Origin: Bathymodiolus brooksi
Lineage: Eukaryota; Mollusca; Bivalvia; Mytilida; Modiolidae
Reading direction: 5' to 3'
DNA length: 64,000 bases
Assembly: GCA_963680875.1 (NCBI GenBank)
Contig: OY804586.1
Coordinates: 55,090,203 to 55,154,202, forward strand
In this document: piece by piece, positions 54,250 to 64,000 of the stretch
How positions within the stretch are numbered: the stretch's first letter is position 1
Layout: each line of letters starts with the position of its first letter
The notes under the pieces: generated by a model
The model's input: only the letters and a program-made list of their open reading frames with translations
What the model was told of the DNA's origin: nothing
Database searches by the model: none
Translations under genes and position numbers: made by a program

Positions 54250-55470
54250 CCCTTCGAATGAAGGGAGACATTTTGTTTTAGTCTGATTTTTTCTTCCTCT
54301 TCTGCTTCTTCTCAGTGAAGCTTGTCCGGACCATAACTTTTTTTGTCTTTCCAGATCGGTCAATTATATTTGGTATGTGGGTGCATGACCATAAGGCGGT
54401 GTGTCGCATACCATAATGACCTTCGTGGGACCTTGACCTTTGACCTCAAGGTCAAATAATTGTTTTTTAAATAGTATTTATTTGGTATGTGGGTGCATGA
54501 CCATAAGGCGGTGTGTTGCATACCGTAATGATCTTCGTGGGACTTTGACCTCAAGATCAAATAATTGTTTTTTAAATAATATTTTATTGTCCAGGCCATA
54601 ATATTTTTGTCTTTCGAGATAGGTCAATGATATTTGATATGTGGGTGCATGACCATAAGGCGATGTGTCGTGCACCGTAATGACCTTCGTGGGACCTTGA
54701 CCTCAAGGTCAAATATTTGTTTTTTAAATAATATTTTCTTGTCCGGACCATAACATTTTTGTCTTTCGAGATAGGTCAATGATATTTGATATGTGGGTAC
54801 ATGACCATAAGGCGGTGTGTCGTGTACCGTAATGACCTTGACCTTTGACCTCAAGGTTAAATAATTGTTTTTTAAATAGTATTTATTTAGTATGTGGGTG
54901 CATGACCATAAGGCGGTGTATTGCAAACCGTAGTGGCCTTCGTGGGACCTTTACCTTTGACCTCAAGCTCAAATAATTGTTTTTTTAAATATTATTTTCT
55001 TATCGGGCCATCACATTTTCGTCTTTCGAGATAGGTCAATGACATTTGGTATGTGGGTGCATGACCACAAGGTGGTGTATCGCGTACTGTAATGACATTC
55101 GTGGGACCTTTACCTTTGACCTCAAGGTCAAATAATTGTTTTTTGAATAGTATTTATTTGGTATGTGGGAGCATGACCATAAGGCAGTGTGTCACATACC
55201 GTAATGACCTTCGTGGGACTTTGACTTCAAGGTCAAATAATTGTTTTTAAATAGTATTTTCTTGTCTGGGCCATACCATTTTTGTCTTTCGAGATAGGTC
55301 AATGATATTTGGTATGTGGGTGCATGACCATACTGCGGTGTGTCGCATACCTTCGTGGGTCCTTGACCTTTGACCTCAAGGTCAAATAATTGTGTTTTTA
55401 AATAGAATTTTCTTGCCGGGCCATAATATTTGTATCTTTCGAGATAGGTTGTTGAACAGATGGCCGCATT
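54250..55470. repeat. Tandem array rich in TTTGACCTCAAGGTCA
   Basis: Alternating units of about 110 and 180 bp: GTATGTGGGTGCATGACCAT, AAGGCGGTGTGTCGCATACC, TGACCTTCGTGGGACC, CAAATAATTGTTTTTTAAAT, CCATAACATTTTTGTCTTTC. The core TTTGACCTCAAGGTCA or a one-base variant occurs eight times. Minus-strand frames (YATHRLMVMHPHTK) are by-products. Confidence 0.88.
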
Positions 55471-56063
55471 TAGGTGAAGCATAAGTTTTAGTTTTGTTTA
55501 TGATTTTCAAGAATTTACTTAAGTAATAGTATTTACAAAGTTTATTCTTTTCATTTTGATTGTGATGTTCTTCAAGTAAAATCTTTAATAAGTATATCTT
55601 ATAAAAAGTTAGCATTTAATTTGATAATCTAATAATTGATTGTGTTATTGGACACTATGCAAATATTAAAATTATTAAAACATTTTTTAGGAGGGGAGGG
55701 GGTATTTGTAGTGAATTTTAAGCGGTAGCAGTGAAATTTACATGGTGCTTTATTTTCTCCTAAAAAATAAACAAATCCAAATAAAAAATATATAGATTAA
55801 GGTCTAAGGTAACTACAGTAGCTGCAGTCTTGTGTACCTAGTCATTTCAATTTTGTTGGCATACACATTAAAGAAATGAGAACAAGTTGGATATTATGTG
55901 AACTCAGATATGTTTCAGATATAAAGACTAACATTTCAATTTGTGATTATTTGAGTGCAACAGAAACCATTCACTTAAACCAAATGTGTATTAAACTTCA
56001 ATTAACGTGTGTGTTCAGGTATATATCCGAAATAGTTATAGAAATTTTTATTTTTACTTTCAG
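55471..56063. other. Intron-like sequence, no gene seen
   Basis: AT-rich, with a G-rich patch at 55690-55702. Confidence 0.45.
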
Positions 56064-56176
56064 ATGATCTTATGACGTGTCATAACACAGATGAGGCAAA
56101 GATTACCGAATGTGCTGCCAATTTCTTGAAGTTTGCGCCAGAAAGGATAGGCGGTGGTGGCAGAGGAGACAATTGA
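56064..56176 (+). CDS. Candidate 3' exon of the unidentified host gene
   Basis: The acceptor TTTTTACTTTCAG precedes 56064. With one base (G) from 54115-54214 it reads D-D-L-M-T-C-H-N-T-D-E-A-K-I-T-E-C-A-A-N and FLKFAPERIGGGGRGDN, stop TGA at 56174-56176. A polyadenylation signal AATAAA lies at 56281-56286, about 105 nt after the stop. Not recognised; the glycine-rich end and two cysteines are the only notable features. Confidence 0.55.
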
Positions 56177-56280
56177 CTTTTAATACGAAACAGATCTTAA
56201 AATTCTGTCAGACATCATTTATTGATTTAATCATTATGATACATTAAATAACTGAGAACATTTTATGATAAATATATACA

Positions 56281-56286
56281 AATAAA
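56281..56286 (+). terminator. AATAAA polyadenylation signal
   Basis: ACAAATAAAGATTG after the stop at 56176. Supports a transcript end here. Confidence 0.5.
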
Positions 56287-56467
56287 GATTGATTGATTTT
56301 GATGATGCAGCAGTCTTCAATACTTTAATGTTGAGCCAATTAATTTTGTATATATACCGTTGAACCTGGTCACTTTGTAGGAAACCTGTGTTTAAAACAA
56401 TCAACAAATATGAGTGAACTTTGCAAAGTCTGAAATGTCGCAATGTAAGATGTCCATAAATGGGTTT

Positions 56468-56710
56468 TGATTTTTGGTGTTTTAATGCCACTTTCAACAA
56501 TATTTCAGCTATATCATAGCGACCAGTTTTAGTGGTGGAGGAAGCCGGAGAGAACCACCGACCATGGGCAAGCACCTGGTAAACTTTATCACTTGCGGCT
56601 GCGAGTCGAGTGCACCTTTTTTATAATTTACAAAGCTGGGCGTATTGGTGATAGGCTTATATGAGTTGTTAGATCCAACGACCTAACTCATTGAGCCACC
56701 TTGAGGCCAT
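56468..56710 (-). mobile_element. SINE family A
   Basis: On plus: TTTTGGTGTTTTAATGCCAC, GTTTTAGTGGTGGAGGAAGC, GACCATGGGCAAGCACCTGG, AGATCCAACGACCTAACTCA at the tRNA-like head. Confidence 0.82.
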
Positions 56711-57289
56711 AAATGGGGGATCTGTTGGAATTTTGTGAACTTTTGCATGCAACTAAATTGTAAGGACTAGCATCCAATTATTGATTTTTTTTTATTTTAT
56801 GTATTTGGTTAAAACTGCATGAAACTTGAGAAAATTCACGAATTTTAAAATTTCATTATATGTCAAAGGTACGTGTCCTACAGATTTTCTGAATAAAAAA
56901 AAAATAACAACATAAATTTGTTGTTCTAATTTATAGGTAAAATTTCTATGATGTAATCGGATTCATTTTCGGGGTATAAATCGTTGATGAATCATATCTC
57001 AAAACCTATAACATATATTAATTTTTCAAATCTGAATGCAGGTCCTTACATTCTAGTTGCATGCAAAATTTCATAAAAGCAGCAAGCAGACAAAGATGAT
57101 AAAAAAGACAAACAACAGAGGAATAAGATAGTTTGACTTGGCACAGGCACAATAATGTGAGTTGTCATAGCTCCTTGGATATTGCTGGTTTTAGGAACCA
57201 GCATATCATATCACTTTGAAGCACTAACTGTACCAGAAAAAATTTTAAGTATTGAAGTAACCTCTCAGACTAAGGTTAAAATAAACATC
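56711..57289. other. No gene seen
   Basis: AT-rich. CATGCAACTA(A)ATTGTAAGGAC and its inverse (GTCCTTACATTCTAGTTGCATG) at 56745-56765 and 57041-57063 are inverted repeats, so a MITE of about 320 bp is possible. Confidence 0.5.
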
Positions 57290-57673
57290 ATTAAAATAAT
57301 GTTTGAGTAACATTACTAGGCAACATTCAAACGTTACTCGTACGTTATTAAGTAACATTAAATTAACATTAAATCAATAATGTTACTGCAACGTTACTGG
57401 TATACGTTGAAAAAAGTACATCTTATGTTACTAAGTAACGTAAAATTGAAAATGTTACTGTAATGTTATAGAGTAACGTTACTGTAATGTTATAGAGTAA
57501 CGTGATTTTTGTAACATTAATTTTACCTTTACTAAATAACGTTATTTTAAACGTAATAACAACGTTGATCGCAGTTCACAAATGATGTCAACACAACGTT
57601 AATTTATAACGTAAGTACAACATCAAGTTATCGTTATTCCAATGTTATATAAACGTTACTTTGTTTGCTGGGA
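57290..57673 (-). repeat. AACGTT-rich repeat, copy 2 (inverted)
   Basis: On the minus strand it starts CCCAGCAAACAAAGTAACGT and continues with dense AACGTTA words to 57290. It is directly preceded by TTAGATACGATAACGT, as near copy 1. Confidence 0.7.
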
Positions 57674-57854
57674 CGTTATCGTATCTAAGCATTGATATAC
57701 AGACTATGAGTTTTTCTGCAGCAATATACATTATTTGTCCAGTGAATAAGACCTTAGAATTGTTATGAGGTTAGAAAACGTGCCTTGGCTGCATGTAACA
57801 TTGACAATTACTTCTTTGTGATTTTTTTTAACACCAGCCGCTAAGTTTTTGTAT

Positions 57855-57925
57855 GAATGCCTAGGGAGGGAATCGAACCCTCGTACACAAGACCTGGTCG
57901 TCGCTAAGCTTAAGCATAAAAAAGA
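57855..57925 (-). repeat. tRNA-like B-box fragment
   Basis: On the minus strand GACGACCAGGTCTTGTGTAC and then GAGGGTTCGATTCCCTC resemble the 3' half of a tRNA or SINE head. No A box is found. Confidence 0.45.
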
Positions 57926-58868
57926 AGGGGAACATATTTCCAAATTTATGGTTCTGACTAAAATGTGCAGAGCAAGACATTAGTGACAGGTACACATTTT
58001 CTTGTTTTTCAAATGAATCAGACAATGGAACACCCTTAAGCTTATAGGACAAATATCTTTCAGCGTCCCAAGATCTTCCAGATACATTTGGAAATGATGT
58101 CAACAGGTATATATTTTTATACAAGAACACAAGGTATTTGGATGCAATTATTCATTTTATGTGGTTAAGCTATTTTTTTAATTACAGATACTTCAGTGTT
58201 TATTTTAACTGTTTTCACTTCTTGATTTTCGAAAGGATACCTGAATAATTGTTAATATAGGGATATTATATAATCTGTTGTTTTTCCACAATAAAGATAC
58301 ATTCTTTTTTATATTAGAATTGCAATTGGGACATACGTGTCTGTAAAACACGGGAAGCAGTTGTTGCCTGCAGTTGTAAGTGGTTTGGTGTTGCTGTATT
58401 GACATGCATTTGTTCAATGTTCAGAATGCTGCCAATTTTCAGTTTTTTCAAATGGATTGCCATGTTTTTGTTTAATGTTCAGAATACTGCTATTTATTTC
58501 AGTATTTACATTGCTAAATTACAATTAAATAACAAAGTACCGAAATTGCAGTAAATTTGAGTTCTGCTTATGGCCATTTCGACAACTTATGTCTCATCAG
58601 TGCAGATAAAATCAAAACGTATGAATTTCTATGGATAGGATGCTATGCAGTTGGTCTTATGATTCCGAAAAGAATTTACGTTTATAACTTAGATTTTGCT
58701 AACTTAAATTTTGCATGAAAGATTTAGGTGTTGAACTGACTAGAAATTGAAATGCATAATCAACCAAAATTGACATGCATGACCAAACAAATAATAACTA
58801 TAGAGGATGCTCAATTCTTATCGGGATTCCCAACAAGATTTAAATAAGAAACTATTTCCTCTTTGCAG
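57926..58868. other. Intron-like sequence; one unexplained minus-strand frame
   Basis: 58130-57926 minus reads SGRSWDAERYLSYKLKGVPL and SDSFEKQENVYLSLMSC without a stop. The composition looks protein-like but no family is recognised and splice borders are unclear. Confidence 0.35.
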
Positions 58869-59060
58869 GTTACCAGTATTGAGAACAATTACTTTTTGAT
58901 TCAGTCTTTTAAATCTGCTGGTAAAGACAAACCTGACAAATGGACAATGCAGCCAAAAATGTACACAGCCTTGGTTTCAGACTTCGTATCAATTTTGCCA
59001 CCACCAGACCTTTTCCATGAAAGTGGGACAAGATTTTTCTATAAATTTCAAATTCAATAA
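58869..59060 (+). CDS. Candidate alternative 3' exon of the unidentified host gene
   Basis: Acceptor TTTCCTCTTTGCAG, then 63 codons in phase 0: V-T-S-I-E-N-N-Y-F-L-I-Q-S-F-K-S-A-G-K-D and KPDKWTMQPKMYTALVSDFV, ILPPPDLFHESGTRFFYKFQ, stop TAA at 59058-59060. It joins in frame to 54115-54214 read in its second frame. The AATAAA at 59056-59061 overlaps the stop codon. Not recognised; the exon quality (acceptor, length, residue composition) is good. Confidence 0.6.
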   Translation, partial: VTSIENNYFLIQSFKSAGKDKPDKWTMQPKMYTALVSDFVSILPPPDLFHESGTRFFYKFQIQ

Positions 59061-59082
59061 AGATCATTTCATTACATGCTTT

Positions 59083-59335
59083 CTTTGATGGTGGCTCAAT
59101 GAGTTAGGTCGTTGGATCTAACATCTCATACAATCCTATCAGCAATACGGCGTGGGTTTGCGCCCAGCTTTGTAAATTACAAAAAAGGTGCACTCGACTA
59201 ACAGTCGCAAGTAATAAAGTTTACCAGTTGCTTGCCCAGGGTCGGTGGTTCTCTCCGGATACTCCGGCTTCCTCCACCAATAAATATTGCTGTAAGTGGC
59301 GTTAAAACACCAAAAATCAAATCAAATCAATCGTT
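59083..59335 (+). mobile_element. SINE family A
   Basis: Head GTGGCTCAATGAGTTAGGTCGTTGG, B box GGGTTTGCGCCC, body AGTTTACCAGTTGCTTGCCC, CTCTCCGGATACTCCGGC. Part of the pre-tail block is deleted (ACCAATAAATATTGCTGTAAG), then GGCGTTAAAACACC. Confidence 0.85.
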
Positions 59336-60841
59336 GACCATGCAGCCACAGCCACAAAGGTAGCGGAATTTTGATGAATTTAAGTATGAAAATGAGTTTC
59401 ATTTTTTTTTCATTCTGAAAATTTCTTTTAACTTAATAAAAGAAAATTTAGAGAACCTATACAAATGCTATTTTACATATGTGGGTAAACCTGAACAGTT
59501 GTGCTTTGAAGTCATGGCTTTGAGAATGACAGGCCCTGGACAAGACTCAACAACAGGTTTTTCTTAGATTTAATTTTTTAAGCACTAAATGTGAATAAAG
59601 TTGTCTTTCACAACAAATTAATGGATTTTCATGTGATTATAGCGTAAAATATTTTTGTGTCCATGCTACATGCACTTGAACCAAGTTATAGTGCTTAGAG
59701 TAATCAAATATTTTACCTTGTAAGCTCCTGAAATATTGCATCTTTCAAGATGATGAACTTTGGTGTTTCCTAGTGTATTGGGAGAAGGAGTACATGTACT
59801 TTCTTATCCACAGTTGAACAGTTGTATGTAACATTGACACCAAATAAAACTTTGTCAACAGTTTCCAATAATTCTAGGAATGAATTTTCAGAAATGGAAT
59901 TGCAAATGAAGAGTATAATGAAGGGCAAATAATAAGCATACGAGACAATTTGTTTTAATTACCCTGAAGGGAGAGAGGTCTTTAAAAGAAAACTACCTTT
60001 GTGTCAATGTTACATGCACTAAAATTGCATTTTTTGTAATGGCAACCTGGTGCATCCAATTTTCTTAGTATAGCAATTATTAATTATTTTGTTTACAAGT
60101 GAAAGTACTATGAAAAACAAAGTTAGTGCAATTTATTTGGTCAAAATTGGTTAAGTAGTTTCCGAGATGTTGAATTTTTAAGGTCCCTATTCTTGATGAT
60201 TCTAGACATATTCATTGTAATGTCTTTATATGCAAATATAGCACCGAAAAGGTGACAAAGACACCAAATATAGCAGAAAAATTACCATAACTTTGAAAAT
60301 ATGAAAGATAATTGCTTGAAACTTGGCATACTTGGAGGTCATGATGTCCTCTTTGATAGAAGGCTATTTTTATTTTTTTTCTAATTAAACACGTTTCTAG
60401 GTAAGTGTTTACCATGGCAACGGATGACAAAAACTAAAATACTACTTCCAAACAGATTTTTTTCTCTCATAAATATAAATATTAAAATAATAGGACATGT
60501 ATCTCTTATACAGAGCCTCAAAAGTTGTATCCATTAAATTTTCCCAACTTTTTTTTTACAAATTTAAGAGAAGCTTGGTTACCATGGCAACTGAATAGGA
60601 AAACATGAATATTTCCTTTCATACTGTTTTCTTTCACCGACAAATTATTTTCTATGGGAAATAATTGAATATATGATTTGTATAGTTAGTAATAATGTTA
60701 AATTTTCTTCTATTTCTGGATAATTCTAGAAGTTTCCATGGTAACACTATCTCAGAAAAGTATGATTTTTCCCGTAATACAGGAACCATGTATTTTTTGG
60801 GGAAAACTTATATCATACATACCACAAATCAAATCACAGCA
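59336..60841. other. No gene seen; site-like motifs only
   Basis: Holds two GTAACATTGACA words (59828; inverted at 60002) and three palindromic CCATGG-centred X-box-like words (60407, 60578, 60732). No exon is supported. Confidence 0.5.
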
Positions 60842-61122
60842 AGGGGCCCGGGTTGCTCAATGAGTTAGGTCGCTGGATCTAACAACTCGTACAAGCCTAT
60901 CACCAATACGGCGTGGGTTCGCGCCCGGCTTTGTAAATTACAAAAAGGGTGCACTCGACTCGCAGCCGCAAGTGATAAAGTTTACCAGTTGCTTGCCCAT
61001 TGTCGGTGGGTCTCTCCGGGTACTCCGACTTCCTCCACCACTAAAACTGGTCGCCATGATATAGCTGAAATATTGTTGAAAGTGGCGTTAAAACACCAAA
61101 AATCAATCAATCAATCAAATCA
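60842..61122 (+). mobile_element. SINE family A, near-complete
   Basis: Head GGCCCGGGTTGCTCAATGAG, GGTCGCTGGATCTAACAACT, B box GGGTTCGCGCCCGGC, body ACTCGCAGCCGCAAGTGATA, tail GCCATGATATAGCTGAAATA then GGCGTTAAAACACC, (AATC)n. The best reference copy of family A here. Confidence 0.88.
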
Positions 61123-62546
61123 CAGTATGTGTGAATAATGATAAAGTTCAGATATTTAGCATACATGTACTTTTAATATATAACTTCATAAATTAATCAA
61201 TAAAATATACATGTAGCATACAATAACATGCTAAACTAATAAAATTACTGACAATAATCAACAAATTTCCTTGTTATTAATTCTTGCCCCCTTTTATCAG
61301 TCACCCAAAACCGATGTGACGAGTCTTTTGGCTCAATACCAGAACCAACATATATAACTGTTTTTATATGGACAGTTTCAAGAGCTGGAGGAGATGGCCA
61401 TTTAAAGGTATATGTGTGACATTTCTGCATAAAATTGACAACTGCATTATCTGATGAGATTACATCAACAACTTGTTGTCTTCCCTAACACACTCACAAA
61501 AAGTTGATTTTGGATCAACAGAAAAAGAGAAATAAAAACCAAATGCAGTAATGGTACGCAGGAATAACTTGTAAGGGGCCAACCATTTAACTTGGAAAAG
61601 AGGGTGGGGGTGGGGCTATGGTTTTTCTTTAAAAAAATTAATGTACATCTCCCCTTCAATTCTTTTTTTAATTCCCTTATCGTGAATGTGGCATAATATA
61701 AATATTATGCAAGAAGAATTTATGTTGAAGAAAGACATGCAGTGTTTTGAATTTCTCGAGTAGCTCGGTCGTAAACAAATTATGCCACAAGCATTGTGGA
61801 AATGTGACAGAATAACAAGTAATCTATCTGATTGTGTTAGCAAAATCCCGGTTCCGAATTAATATAAAATAATACCCCGATTTGTGTGCTTCAACCCGTG
61901 ATCGACCGATCGAAACACGCCATTGATTTTAGTTACTAGTACAATAAGCGCTGTCATTTTGAGAGTGTCTTTTGGAGGTAGCGACCTTTATTATAGACAG
62001 GAAAAGTTGATATCGCTTTATTTTCGTATAAAATGTAAATTAGATGGTTTGACAGAAAAAGTTCTCTAGATTTTCATGATATAATTTTATTCTCAATATT
62101 CCCCCATTAACAATACACAAATTTTGTTTAAAACAATTAAATCGAAAATTAGATAAGAAACTCCGCGTATATCATCAATAAAGTGGTACGAAAATAAAGC
62201 TGAGAAAACGCAAATTACTACGACACAAATTTTGTTTTTGTAATCCTCGGGGCGATAATGGCTGAAGTTTGGTAACAGAGACATTTTTACGGTCAAATTA
62301 TGACGCCGCGATATATATTCGTAGATAACGTTGTGTTCAAACGCTTGTATTTTCGTTTAAAATTTCACGATCGACACTAAAGTTATATCAAATTAAAGAG
62401 CAGAACACGATCTTTCTAACGAGGTAGGTTTCGTCAGAAAAGCCGCATGATTAAATCAAGAAAACTGGTTAAAACACAAGGTTAAATCGGCAAAATACCG
62501 TTACGTCCACAGTGACGTTGTATTTGTGATGCACCAGGTTAGTAAT
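61123..62546. other. No gene seen; half MITE at 61574-61665
   Basis: GGGGCCAACCATTTAACTTG and the G-rich stretch after it match the left TIR of the 27781-28050 MITE; the right half is absent. The remainder is AT-rich with no exon. Confidence 0.5.
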
Positions 62547-62745
62547 GGACAAGGTATTAAATAGAAATTGTATTTAGGTGGTACATATATTTCATGTAAT
62601 TCTGATTATACCCCTGGATAATCAGAACAAGATGTAACAGGGAAACACCAAAAGAAGCTTGGACTTTTGGCGTGTTAATTGTAGCAAGCATTTGAATAAA
62701 AGATATTACGTTGTCAAAAAATAAAAAAAAAATAAAATAAAGTTA
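62547..62745 (+). mobile_element. Isolated 3' UTR of the L1/Tx1-like LINE
   Basis: AAGGTATTAAATAGAAATTG to AAGATATTACGTTGTC plus an A-rich tail matches 12556-12732 with few differences. The hairpin (62600-62627) is intact. An extreme 5' truncation, with no coding sequence left. Confidence 0.9.
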
Positions 62746-63076
62746 TAGACACTCATGGATGAAAAAAAGTTATATTATCCTAAACCTTTGATCTTCCTCC
62801 GTATTTAGACAAACTATTAAGGCAATATCTCTACTTCTAATTTTTTTCACATCTTGTCACACTGTGTTACATTAGTGAATTCATATGATTAACCTTCCAC
62901 AGCCTGTTTGAATTTGATATTGACTAGGCCTGAATTGATTTCAGTCTTCAGTTCATTCAGTATCCTTCGTTTTTCGTCATCGTTTATATCAAACAGAACA
63001 AGACATATCGGTATCACTATAAATATAAGGGATACAACATTAGACATGGATTGATCATATGTAAGCATTAATAACT
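62746..63076. other. No gene seen
   Basis: AT-rich sequence, nothing recognised. Confidence 0.4.
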
Positions 63077-64000
63077 TTTCTTGGAGTGTATTAAAATATT
63101 ATAATGAAATTATGAGTTCTTGAACTTTAATGTGGTTTGAATCGATGGTGTGTTGCGGGTTTTTTTCTCGTTTTTTGTTTTTGTTTTTTTTATTGGTGTT
63201 CTTTTTTTCTTTTTTTGTGTTTTCTTTTTTGTGTTTTTTTTTTAGTTCGTCTTGTGTATGCTGGTGTCCAATACATATTGCGTTGTGTTTTTGTTTTGTT
63301 TTGTTTGTCTTCATCTTATATTTGGTGTTACCTAATGTTGCAAGTTTCTTTGGATTGTCAATTCTTGATCCAACATTTCTGTTTATCTAACGTTTATTTA
63401 GGGTACCAGATCCAAATTAATATGGTTATATATAGATTCTCCTTCAGTTGCCCGTGGGTTACGATATTTCTCCACTCAAGAGAGTTAAATGAGTGGTTAA
63501 CATTTTTAATTTAACTCTCGAGAGTGGAGAAATATCGTAACCCACATGGGCAACTGAAGGAGAATTTGTTTCTCTCATTATTTAACACAAACTTTATTTC
63601 AAAATTACCGATTTAACAACATGCGGGGAAAGGCACGAGACATTTTGATCCTCAGGAGGATTACAGATTTTTCCACCACTGGTTCAGCGGGGTTAAAACG
63701 CCGTAATAATGGGAGAAAATCACTTAATAAGTCGTTTTCGATTTAAGCTACAAAAGAGTGAACATGGTCGCGTGATTTCTTGGAGTGTATTAAAATATTA
63801 TAACGAAACTATGAGTTCTTGAACTTTCATGTGGTTCGAATCGATGATGTTTTGTGGTTTTTTTTCTCGTTTTTTGTTTTTGTTTTTTTTATAGGTGTTC
63901 TTTTTTTCTTTTTTGTGTTTTTTTTTGAGTTTGTCTTGTGTCTTGTGTCCAACACTTATTGCGTTGTGTTTTTGTTAATATGGTTATATATAGATTCACC
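63077..64000 (+). repeat. About 700-bp direct duplication, second copy runs off the window
   Basis: TTTCTTGGAGTGTATTAAAA recurs about 700 bp later (63077, 63776), followed by the same T-rich block (TTTTTTCTCGTTTTTTGTTT). The second copy lacks about 115 bp before ATATGGTTATATATAGATTC. Frames in the T-rich part are low complexity. Confidence 0.82.
63436..63565. repeat. Foldback element, arms about 55 bp
   Basis: Arm ATTCTCCTTCAGTTGCCCGT (63436) to GAGAGTTAAAT (63490) and its inverse 63509-63565 flank an 18-base loop. A new copy begins at the window's end (ATATATAGATTCACC). Confidence 0.85.

Noticed and set aside
54360..55482. Minus-strand repeated peptide (THRLMVMHPHTK) as a protein
   Set aside because: Product of the tandem array; frames shift between units.
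57861..58130. Minus-strand coding exon (SGRSWDAERYLSYKLKG)
   Set aside because: Open but with no family match by eye and no clear splice sites; its end overlaps a tRNA-like fragment.
63099..63514. Phenylalanine-rich or lysine-rich frames
   Set aside because: Low-complexity T-tract translations inside a duplicated segment.
1..64000. CRISPR arrays, bacterial operons, rRNA genes
   Set aside because: None seen; direct repeats here are minisatellites or transposons, and gene structure is that of a eukaryote.

Overview
The window is AT-rich eukaryotic nuclear DNA, almost certainly from a mollusc and most likely a bivalve. It has no operons and no bacterial signals. Short coding exons with GT/AG borders lie among dense mobile-element debris. 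The dispersed repeats are of mollusc type: tRNA-headed SINEs that share one 3' tail and end in (AATC)n or (ACTC)n, a 'capsule' repeat beginning CCCCCCACAACAAAG, and an array of TTTGACCTCAAGGTCA repeats. The organism call rests on recognising these repeats, not on a database search.

Layout. About 4.0-24.5 kb, plus strand: exons of a secreted-type protein with WAP (four-disulfide-core) domains. Exon phases fit from 4037 to 21120. Two WAP domains are each cut by a phase-1 intron at the same place, and a third WAP-like exon lies at 24.2 kb. Its introns hold a 59-bp minisatellite, a decayed Ty3/Gypsy pol (10.5-13.2 kb) with a LINE inserted in it, a 1.8-kb CCATGG minisatellite, MITEs and SINEs. About 26.8-33.8 kb, minus strand: one decayed APE-type LINE (PHD-finger ORF1, endonuclease, partial reverse transcriptase, zinc-knuckle tail). 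It is cut by three DNA elements, two of them with readable target-site duplications. About 35.2-59.1 kb, plus strand: exons of a second, unrecognised host gene, interrupted by an in-frame TAA or read in two frames. Nested inside that span are a TA-flanked DNA element (36.3-36.9 kb), paired AACGTT-rich repeats (36.9 and 57.3 kb), a second LINE of L1/Tx1 type (39.0-42.9 kb), and a terminal-inverted-repeat element with a decayed protein-primed family B DNA polymerase (46.3-50.9 kb). The last 5 kb holds SINEs, an isolated LINE 3' end and a foldback inside a 700-bp duplication.

The most notable parts are the WAP gene with conserved introns inside the domains; the polymerase-bearing TIR element, whose TIRs are arrays of CCGGAAGT and TGACGTCA/CACGTG sites and whose interior holds tRNA-like sequences; a hairpin kept in three copies of one LINE 3' UTR; and several insertions whose pre-insertion state can be read from the interrupted domain. 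No intact autonomous mobile element and no complete host gene is present.
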